A stretch of 64,000 bases of DNA, taken from contig CM032117.1 of the NCBI GenBank assembly GCA_018894105.1, positions 2,073,501-2,137,500 on the forward strand, read 5' to 3'. The stretch's first letter is position 1. Each line of letters opens with the position of its first letter. Position numbers and translations under genes: made by a program. The notes under the pieces were generated by a model, which was not told the origin of the DNA, searched no databases, and saw only the letters and a list, made by a program, of their open reading frames with translations. Shown here piece by piece: positions 56,161 to 64,000 of this stretch. The stretch is from Jacaranda mimosifolia (lineage: Eukaryota > Streptophyta > Magnoliopsida > Lamiales > Bignoniaceae).

Positions 56161-58079
56161 CTTAACTATTTATTACTTACGATTTATTTATAAATAAAAG
56201 TTAGTTAGTTATTTAAATAAAATAATTTTTTAATAATTTATACACATAAGACTTAATAACAATTCATCAAATTAAAAAAATAAATAATATGATGTTATAT
56301 GAAATTACATCATCTTAAATTATTTATTAAATAAATAAATGAAATATTTAATTATACTAAACCATGAAAGATAATTAATATATAAATAATAAGTTATTTA
56401 AATAAATTAATTTAATAAGTTGTTTAATTACTTTAACTTATTATTTAATTAATACATTATTTAGTAAATATATACATCAAATAATTTCACATAAATTTAA
56501 TTAATCTCTCCACAATTACTTTAAGCATATCAATATTAATTTATTAAGCCTAATAGATTATTAAATAAATATAATCCTATAATCAAATTTTTTCTTATAA
56601 TTTTAAATAAATGTGAAGATCAATATTTAATGAAGAATATTTTTTGGAGAGGATTACTTTATTTATTATATGAAATTAAAACATCTTAAGTTATTTATTA
56701 AATGAATAACTATAATATTTCATTAATACATTAAATATTAAATATAACAAATACATTATTTAATTAATAAGTAAATTTAATTAACTTATTATGTTATTCA
56801 ATACATGAATTATTTAGTAATAACATAAATAATATTTAATTCATTTTTTTCTATAATTAGTTTAATAAAATTTGTAAACATAAATTTTAGAATTTTTTAA
56901 CTGATAAAATTTTATTATTTTTATATATGTATATATATATGGATGAGTTGAGCTTGAGTCTGGCCAGCTTGATTCATTTACGCTCCTACTCTTTTTACAA
57001 CAAAACATTATCGTTTTATTCTTCCTGGGCTCGTCCTCTTATTTAACAACAGTGTATTTTGGTTCTTAGAAGTGGAAGTTCCACTGTAAGCATGTTTTCT
57101 TTTCTTTCAATATAGGGTAATGACTTGGACGAATTTTGGAAGTAATATCACATTGCAGATCAAGAAGCAAAGTGACCGTGTTAATGATGTACCTGTGGGA
57201 GATAATTTTGCTGACTGAAAGTACATGGCCTTGTAGAACTCTAGATTTTCTTGACTGTACTATTTGAAGGACATCCCACAGAACTTAGTGCAAATCAAAA
57301 TAATATTAGAATCTAGAAAGTTTTGGTTAGCAACTAACCTGTGTACTCACTTGAATATTGTGATAAAAGCTTGGTCATTAATATTGAACCAAAAGTTTTC
57401 CATGAAATCTCCAGTAAAATGATAAAATTTCATTCTACACAGTTTTGGACAACTTTGATTTGGACTAATTTATATCTCACTCATTTGTCGACCACATCTT
57501 CCTAAAGAAAAGTGTAAAGGTGAGACATTAGGGAAGAAAGTATTACAAATTCTTTTTCTTTTTCATGAAAATATGTTATACAAATGGAGCCTTATTGGTT
57601 CTACAAAAATGCCTCTTTACTTTTAGAAGCTGAGACCATTTATCGGATTGGTCGAGTTATTTCTACGCTACTCTATTACTGGTGAGGAGGAGTTGGTTAT
57701 GGCAATTTCACACACCAAGGAAGAAAGTCCAGAGCATGTTCGACGATTGTTTCGACCTTTCGTTGTGGCGAGGTGTTGATGCGGGGATCTCACGAGTGGG
57801 GCTTAAGGGTGGAGGATGAGGGGAAAAAAGCTTAAGCGTCATGGCTGCAGGTTGTTTGGTAGTTAATTGGGGGGTATAAACACACTCCTTCTAGGCAAGT
57901 GGGATGGAATAATGACATGAGCTCTTTGGTTTATTTGATGCACCATGGGATTTCAACTTGGAGGTGTGACCACGATGTGTTGAATGCGTCATCAAATTTA
58001 AAATGAAATTTTTGAAAAAAAATTTCCATTTCACATTTTTAATCATACATGATGCCTTTTGTACTGTTGAATGTGAGAT

Positions 58080-58335
58080 TGAAAATGTGAAAATTGTTGA
58101 AAATGAGATTGGAAATGTAAAAGTTATGTTGGAGAATATAATGAATTTTTGGTTATATTTTGAGGAAAGTTAAAAATTAATTTGGGGAGTTTTGATATGT
58201 TTATTTATATTTTGAGGGAAGATATTTTGTATTGTACCAATCAAATTAATATTTTTTTGTTGAATTTTTTGGGACATAAAAATAGAATTGAATAATTTTT
58301 TATTGTAAAAATAATAGTAAAATACATAATATATA
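58080..58335 (-). mobile_element. Degenerate MITE related to 54253-54594, opposite orientation
   Basis: TTTTGGTTATATTTTGAGG, then GGGGAGTTTTGATATGTTTA, then TTTTGAGGGAAGATATTTT, then AATCAAATTAATATTTTTTT follow the complement of the 54253 element in order. The outer ends are worn. Confidence 0.5.
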
Positions 58336-59293
58336 TGTATGTATATATCTTTTAATTTGGCATATACTCAGCAGTCTTTAGCCAAAGTTATTTATTCAGA
58401 ATTTCATTAAATTTATTTACAATTTTATAATTTTTTACATTTTATAAAATATATTTTAAATTTATAAAATTTTAGATCTTATTATTAAAAATAAATTCTT
58501 GAAGTTTTACATAAAATGAGATCTTAAAACTTATAAAATGTTAATAATTACAATTTTTTGTAATCTTATAAGATAAAATCATAATATTTTATTTTGAAAA
58601 TTTATAAACTCTTTTTTTGAAAGAACAACCCAATAGTGCATGGGCAACTTATTTTCTACCAATAATAATAAAAAAAAGCAGCCAATTTTAGAAAAGTAAA
58701 AAAGAAAATTCTTTTGCTTCTTATAATTTGGCAGTAGGGCCCACACTATTTTCTTCTAACCAAGATAATAAAAAAAATTTCTAAAATTTCTCCTTTTCTT
58801 CTCACCAATACCAGTAAGGCCCACAATTTTTCTTCTAACCAAGATAAAAAGAAATTCTAAAATTCCTCATTTTCTTCTCAACAATACACTTAGGACAAAC
58901 ACATGATACACTCAAAAAAACAGAAAAAACAACCCAACAAAGCATGAGTACCTTATTTTCTACCCAAAAAATAAAAAATCAAGCAATGGTGCGCTACACG
59001 CATTTCCGCTCTTATATTATAGTAGTAAAAAAATATATAAAATATTTTACCTGCGTCATTTTTTCCCCCCACGCTAGTTTTTTCTTTTCCCCATTTGTTT
59101 GGAATTCAAACTAGGGTCCCGCACACGTTCCACTTCCACCCATAAATTTAAACTCGACAGCCCCAATTTTTGACGGAGCCTCAAGAAAGTAGCCTCTGAG
59201 CCCACACCTACGGACCAAATAACTCAGGCTTTGAAATCGTGCAAAGAAACATAAGTAGTCTTTTAAAACACTAGCAGGTAGTAGTGGACAATC

Positions 59294-59550
59294 AAGCACG
59301 GAGAAAGAATTTTTTTTTATGAAAAGCAAAATTCTAAATTACAAAAAATATGATATATATATATTTATTTTATACATATACAAATAAGTACAATGAAACA
59401 AATGGTGTATTTTCAATAAGAGAAATGATAAATTTATAATTTAATGATGACAAAAATGTAATATTTTAAAATTTTAATATAAAAAATAAAATTGTAATAT
59501 TTTGAGGGAGACGGCTGCCCTGTCAGCCCCCTGACTCCATGCCTGTAGAC
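59294..59550. mobile_element. Small TIR element, 'AGCACGGAG...AATTTTTTTTATG' type
   Basis: The left end AAGCACGGAGAAAGAATTTT resembles the common plant transposon start with a GGCGGAGCCAG-like word followed by a T-run. The complement of the right end, CAGGCATGGAGTCAGGGGGC, is the opposing terminus. Flanks TGGACAATC and TAGACAACT are similar over nine bases. It is non-coding, about 255 bases. Confidence 0.45.
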
Positions 59551-60231
59551 AACTATGGTTGATTAAAACTCAAATATACAATCATTCCTCCATTAATCGA
59601 ACAGCTTTGAACAAGCCGAAACCCAAAATTGTTGTTATCATGGAACAGACAATTTTTTGTTAAGTAAAATTATCTATGTCTGTTTTCCAACTGCCAGGAA
59701 AACGTGTCGTTGACAATACATGCATCTCGTTTTTGCTTGTATTATCAAATTCCTTTTCAAGGAGTCATTTTTTCCCTTGCTGGCGCAATAAAGATGGAGT
59801 TAATATGGTGATAGTAACTTAAAATTTTAAATCATAATTTTAGTTGAAAAGCTGTAAAATTAACGTAGACAAGTTAACAAATGAACGTGCCTGGAAATTC
59901 TAATGATTTGATGGCCTGTGTCTCGTTGGCAGCTAAAAATATCCCTTAATGTACATCTTTTTCCATAATGTATTAAGCCTGAAGCTTCATTATCTCAATA
60001 TTTCATGTTGTTGTAAAGAATAAAATGCATTCTAGAAGACAAATTGGAAAAAGAAAAACGCACAAGTACACATAATTATGGTGTCCTAATTTCTATACAA
60101 AGGTGTGATTTTATCTTAGGCTAGTGGCTGTAATGGTTTCCAACTTCCCACTTCATCAGGGCAGGTGAGTGAAATAAATGCAACTTTGTGAAAACAACAA
60201 GAGAGTTCACAACAGAGTCCTAGGTTTAGCC

Positions 60232-62241
60232 ATGTCTACAATCAAGCTTTTAGCATTGCTTTTGCTTGCTCAAATTGCCTTTGCATCTTCAGATTCTTCT
60301 ACTTTCACCTTCAATGGATTCAAATCAGCCAATCTGAGCCTTGATGGGTTAGCCACGATAACACCAAATGGCCTCTTGAAGCTATCCAATGCTACCAAAC
60401 AGCAGTCGGGCCATGCTTTCTATCCAAGCCCTTTTGTTTTCAAGAACTTCTCCAATAGTTCAGCCTTTTCCTTCGCCACAAACTTCATCTTTGCCATAGT
60501 GCCTGAATTTCAGCCTTTGGGGGGTCATGGGATGGCTTTCGTGTTATCACCCACGAGAGGGCTCCCAGGATCTCTTCCAAGCACATACCTCGGACTCTTC
60601 AACGAATCAAACAATGGTAATGATTCGAATCATATTGTTGCAATTGAGTTCGATACCCTTAAGAGTTCTGAGTTTCATGATATCAACGACAACCATGTCG
60701 GTATAGATATCAACGGATTGGAGTCTAAACTAGCGAAGCCCACTGCATATTATGATAACCAAACAGGTTCATTTCGGAATTTGACTCTAAACAGCGGCCA
60801 ATCAATGGAAGTTTGGATTGAATACGATGGCGTTTCTCAACTACTGAATGTGACATTAGCTCCACTTGCTGCTGGAAAACCAAGTATCCCTCTCCTGTCA
60901 TTGAGGTATGATCTTTCGCCTGTTATAAATCAGATAATGTACGTTGGATTTTCATCGGCGCCTTTGTTGACGTCCCATTATGTACTGGGATGGAGTTTCA
61001 ACATCAACGGCGTGGCTCCACCGTTGGATCTCTCTCAACTTCCCAAGCTCCCTAGAGTTGGACCAAAGAAACAATCCAAGATTTTAACAGTTGGTTTGCC
61101 TGTGATTTCTATTGCTTCATTATTGTTATTTGTCTTCATTATAGCTTACTATGCTAGGAGGAAGTGGAAGTTTGCCGAAGTCCTTGAAGGGTGGGAGCTT
61201 GACTATGCGCCCAATAGATTCATGTACAAAGATCTGTATATTTCCACCAAGGGATTTAATAATAAAGAGTTATTAGGAACAGGAGGATTTGGCAAAGTTT
61301 ACAGAGGAGTGATGCCTGGTTCAAAAATGGAAATTGCTGTTAAGAGGGTATCCCATGAGTCAAGGCAAGGGATGAAAGAATTTATCGCCGAAATTGTGAG
61401 CATAGGCCGGCTGCGCCACAGGAATTTAGTGCCACTACTGGGCTATTGCCGGCGCAAAGGGGAGCTGCTCTTGGTGTATGAATATATGCCTAATGGAAGT
61501 CTAGACAAATTTCTCCATGACAAGCCCAAGTTCACTCTCAATTGGGACCAAAGATTTCGAGTCATCAACGGCGTGGCATCAGGGCTACTTTACCTACATG
61601 AAGGATGGGAACAAGTGGTGATCCACAGAGATATAAAGGCTAGTAATGTCTTGTTAGATGGTGAACTGAAAGCAAGACTAGGAGATTTTGGGCTGGCAAG
61701 ATTATACGATCACGGATCCGACCCACAAACGACCCATGTTGTAGGTACTCTGGGATACTTAGCCCCAGAGCACACTAGAACAGGGAAGGCCACAACCAGC
61801 ACTGATGTGTATGCTTTTGGGGCCTTCTTGCTTGAGGTAGTTTGTGGGAGAAGGCCCGTAGACCCAAAAGCTTCATCTGAAGAAGCAGTTTTGCTAGAAT
61901 GGGTGTTTTCCCTGTGGAGCAAAGGTGAAATTCTTGTGGCTGTTGATTCAAATTTGGGCGATGATTTTGCTAAAGAGGAAGTAGAATTGGTATTAAAGCT
62001 TGGGTTATTGTGCTGTCATTCCAGGCCTGAGACTAGGCCCGGAATGCGGGAAATCATGCGGTATCTGGAGGGCGCCGTGGCTTTGCCAGAGTTATCATCA
62101 CATGGTGTTTCTGAGAGTGACCTACCGTTTGCATATTCTGAAGGATTTGATGATTTTCGCATCTCCTATACATCCACAACGCAGTCCGTGTTTACTGGCT
62201 CTTCCTCTGTTACAAATTCCTTAATTCATAGCGGTCGGTGA
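60232..62241 (+). CDS. L-type lectin-domain receptor-like kinase (LecRK), gene 2
   Basis: This is an intronless 669-residue plasma-membrane receptor kinase. The ATG at 60232 is preferred over the in-frame ATG at 60178 because it places a clean signal peptide at the start (MSTIKLLALLLLAQIAFA). The lectin domain (about 20-270) has [32 protein letters not shown] and [14 protein letters not shown]. The transmembrane helix is about 285-306. The kinase (about 340-612) has GTGGFGKVYRG (from residue 349), AVKRVSHESRQGMKEF, HRDIKASN (Asp467), DFG (485-487) and APEHTRTGKATTSTDVYAFG, all expected of an active enzyme. It keeps the usual LLEWVFSLWSKGEIL stretch that gene 1 lacks. It is clearly related to gene 1, 14 kb upstream on the same strand, but too divergent at DNA level to be part of the recent duplication. 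Both fit the LecRK IV-like clade. Confidence 0.93.
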   Translation: MSTIKLLALLLLAQIAFASSDSSTFTFNGFKSANLSLDGLATITPNGLLKLSNATKQQSGHAFYPSPFVFKNFSNSSAFSFATNFIFAIVPEFQPLGGHGMAFVLSPTRGLPGSLPSTYLGLFNESNNGNDSNHIVAIEFDTLKSSEFHDINDNHVGIDINGLESKLAKPTAYYDNQTGSFRNLTLNSGQSMEVWIEYDGVSQLLNVTLAPLAAGKPSIPLLSLRYDLSPVINQIMYVGFSSAPLLTSHYVLGWSFNINGVAPPLDLSQLPKLPRVGPKKQSKILTVGLPVISIASLLLFVFIIAYYARRKWKFAEVLEGWELDYAPNRFMYKDLYISTKGFNNKELLGTGGFGKVYRGVMPGSKMEIAVKRVSHESRQGMKEFIAEIVSIGRLRHRNLVPLLGYCRRKGELLLVYEYMPNGSLDKFLHDKPKFTLNWDQRFRVINGVASGLLYLHEGWEQVVIHRDIKASNVLLDGELKARLGDFGLARLYDHGSDPQTTHVVGTLGYLAPEHTRTGKATTSTDVYAFGAFLLEVVCGRRPVDPKASSEEAVLLEWVFSLWSKGEILVAVDSNLGDDFAKEEVELVLKLGLLCCHSRPETRPGMREIMRYLEGAVALPELSSHGVSESDLPFAYSEGFDDFRISYTSTTQSVFTGSSSVTNSLIHSGR

Positions 62242-63892
62242 TAATTTTAGCAGCAATCAGTTATTTGTACCATGAAAATATTAGTGATTTTGTATAACTA
62301 ATCTCGTGAGTATACTGGAGGAGCTTTCTCATGGTTTGTCCTTCCTTAACTGCATTGTTATGTTCCTCATTTTGCTAATAAACGAGTTGAGGTCGTTCAG
62401 CAACCCTCACCGTAACGCATTTACCATTCAATATTCACCCCATCTGACATAGAAGGCAGGCAAATTGAGAAATTTGCTTGCTTTGCCACAATTTTTTTTT
62501 GTTTTGACTGAGTGCACATTTTCACCATCAAAAGTTAAAAGAAGGGAAGGAAATGTTAAAGAAGAAAATTTTGGTGTAAATATAACTCAAGCAAACATAT
62601 AATAAATGATGCCGGCATGGCCATGGGCATGCACACTTTTTAGGGTTGTCGCACTATCGCTGCGAGAGAAGAATTAATCGAGCTAAATAACTTAAAAATT
62701 TGGGATACAAAGCAGGATGTATAGATCGGCAATATGAACCCATTGATAAAACTGTTTCAGTAAACATGCATTAATCAAATTGTCTAATAATAAGATCAAG
62801 TTGGGAACTACCTAATGGTCAATAGATTGGCTGAGCTAAAGTAAATATGTTGGTGACATCAACATGATCCTTTTCTAGGCTTATGATGTTGTTAATCAAA
62901 AGAAAATGAATGGAGCTAAAAGCATTAGTCAGGCGAACAGTACAGGTCAATAGACAAGACTAGTTGTCCGAGCTGCTCAATAGTAAATATAAATTTTATT
63001 TAATAATGAAGTCAGGTTGATTAAGTTTGATTTAAATTTTCTATTTCATTTCATAAATACACGACACGTGTATTAAATATTTTCTCATAAAAATAATTAA
63101 TTGAGAAACATATGCACTTGACATAAATACAACAAATTGAAATATGAGATGAAATAGAGAATGAAATAGAAGATTCAAAGTGGACTAAGCTACTTAACAA
63201 TAAAGACAATCCAATGAAAATGAATGTATATTTTTAAGATAAATGGTGAGTTAGGATGATTTAGATGTCCAAAAGGAGGATATTTGGCCGACTTAAACCA
63301 ATCAATTATGAGTATGAGATCATAATTTTATAGATAAGATTGATTATTCATGTCTGATAATTAAGGTGCAAAAATTGAAAGTATCTTTACATATTATTTT
63401 TTTCCCCCTCTAAAACAAACACAATCACAACTGGCCTATATTGACTTTTTACAAATTAAAACGAAAATTAATTTAATCATACCTCTAATCGATTATTGTG
63501 CATGTTTAGGTATTTTCAAGGTGTTACAAAAGGAAGTTCAAATTGTAAAGCATCAATAAATAATTAAATATAGTTGTCTCTTCTTATGATTGGTTATTTA
63601 CTTATTTTCTCTTACATTAAATGATAAAAATAAATTGTTTGATTAAGTGAGGTTGGCATCTTGATTAGTTGTTCCAATCGATAATTCTAAGACTCGCGCG
63701 GTCGCTGCGCCTATTTGAACCAAAGTCGTCATTAGGCTCTTCCCAACAAAGAAAACGTACGTGTTGTTTCGCAGTTCAAAAGTCGTGTTATCTGCGTATA
63801 GTCAGACCGCATCGCACGGGAAAAAACATATTAGGGGTTTAAAACCAATTTTGGGGTTTGAAGGAAATTCAACCGTTAGATCGAGTTAAGAG
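62242..63892. other. Intergenic region downstream of LecRK 2
   Basis: No gene is seen. The first 150 bases are probably 3' UTR. A 14-15 base T-run region lies near 62490 and the rest is AT-rich spacer. From about 63690 the composition rises in GC (CTAAGACTCGCGCGGTCGC), which suggests the promoter and 5' UTR of the gene at 63893. Confidence 0.6.
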
Positions 63893-63938
63893 ATGCCGGT
63901 GAGAGTAGTGGAAACTTCGTCTCCTTCCCAAGTCTCAG
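63893..63938 (+). CDS. First coding exon of a gene running off the window, GID4-like N-terminus
   Basis: The ATG at 63893 reads MPVRVVETSSPSQVS, followed by a GT donor at 63939 (CTCAG|GTATTC); the codon is split after its first base, G. Fifteen codons plus one base are visible; the rest lies beyond the right edge. The peptide resembles, from memory of the family, the start of plant GID4-like (VID24 family) proteins, substrate receptors of the GID/CTLH ubiquitin ligase. Fifteen residues are too few to be sure. The GC-richer leader and clean splice site support a real gene start. Confidence 0.45.
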
Positions 63939-64000
63939 GTATTCAATTTCATATTTTTCTTTATGATATTTTCGTTCGTTCTAGCTTTTTTAGGAACGCA

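Larger units (their letters stand above)
53629..60231. other. Long AT-rich spacer before LecRK 2
   Basis: No intact gene is supported. Up to 54918 it is the end of duplication copy B. MITE-like elements lie at 54253-54594, about 55843-56160, about 58080-58335 and about 59294-59550. A GC-richer patch at about 57630-57910 (GGTGAGGAGGAGTTGGTTAT and onward) has a short readable frame containing ITGEEELVMAISHTKEES, then stops; it may be an old gene or transposon fragment but I cannot name it. Bases 56160-56900 are almost pure A/T. The last 200 bases are the likely LecRK 2 promoter (TATACAA near 60095). Confidence 0.55.

Noticed and set aside
59111..59329. Minus-strand 72-codon open frame
   Set aside because: It runs to the end of a small transposon and has no recognisable domain; it is more likely chance or transposon-derived.
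60178..60231. Earlier in-frame ATG of LecRK 2
   Set aside because: It would put 18 polar residues before the signal peptide and abolish a normal N-terminal signal; the ATG at 60232 fits the family.
1..64000. CRISPR arrays, bacterial operons, riboswitches, functional tRNA or rRNA genes
   Set aside because: None is seen. The regularly spaced repeats at 12.7-25.5 kb are kilobase-scale transposon units, and the box-A/B-like words belong to degenerate SINEs rather than a folded tRNA gene.

Overview
This is nuclear DNA of a flowering plant, almost certainly a eudicot. The evidence is GT-AG introns, a chloroplast-targeted Rubisco activase gene, L-type lectin receptor kinases, SUPERMAN-type zinc fingers, very AT-rich spacers full of small transposons, and plant hAT transposase remains. 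I could not fix the species; an asterid is a guess only.

Layout: (1) 1-8.75 kb holds a SUPERMAN/ZFP10-like single-finger repressor gene (4843-5754), SINE and MITE copies and a compound microsatellite. (2) 8.75-25.48 kb is a 16.7 kb transposon complex. A degenerate hAT element (8791-12728, transposase on the minus strand) is followed by seven head-to-tail repeats (12729-25480). Each repeat joins an intron-bearing fragment of a plant double-stranded-RNA-binding (DRB-type) gene to a copy of the hAT 5' end with its terminal inverted repeat. (3) 25.5-39.2 kb holds a second SUPERMAN-type gene resembling TAC1 (29361-29933), a three-exon GT31/DUF604 glycosyltransferase gene (32451-34372) and a DUF3475/DUF668 (PSK SIMULATOR-like) gene (37829-39211), with MITEs between them. 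(4) 41.3-43.5 kb is a complete seven-exon Rubisco activase gene with a built-in route to a short isoform. (5) 43.9-54.9 kb is a tandem segmental duplication. Copy A carries a lectin receptor kinase plus a broken potato-inhibitor-I gene. Copy B has lost the kinase but keeps its promoter, and carries an intact potato-inhibitor-I gene (53242-53628, minus). (6) 55-64 kb is spacer with MITEs, a second lectin receptor kinase (60232-62241), and at the right edge the first coding exon of a gene whose N-terminus resembles plant GID4-like proteins.

There is no operon logic here. The shared themes are stress and defence (two LecRKs and protease inhibitors), repression by EAR-motif zinc fingers, and photosynthesis (RCA). 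The most unusual structure is the DRB/hAT tandem array: a transposon end repeatedly fused to pieces of a gene from the dsRNA/silencing family. The second is the LecRK/protease-inhibitor duplication, where each copy lost a different gene. All exon boundaries were read by eye from splice sites and reading frame; repeat boundaries are accurate to about 10-30 bases unless a terminal repeat fixes them.
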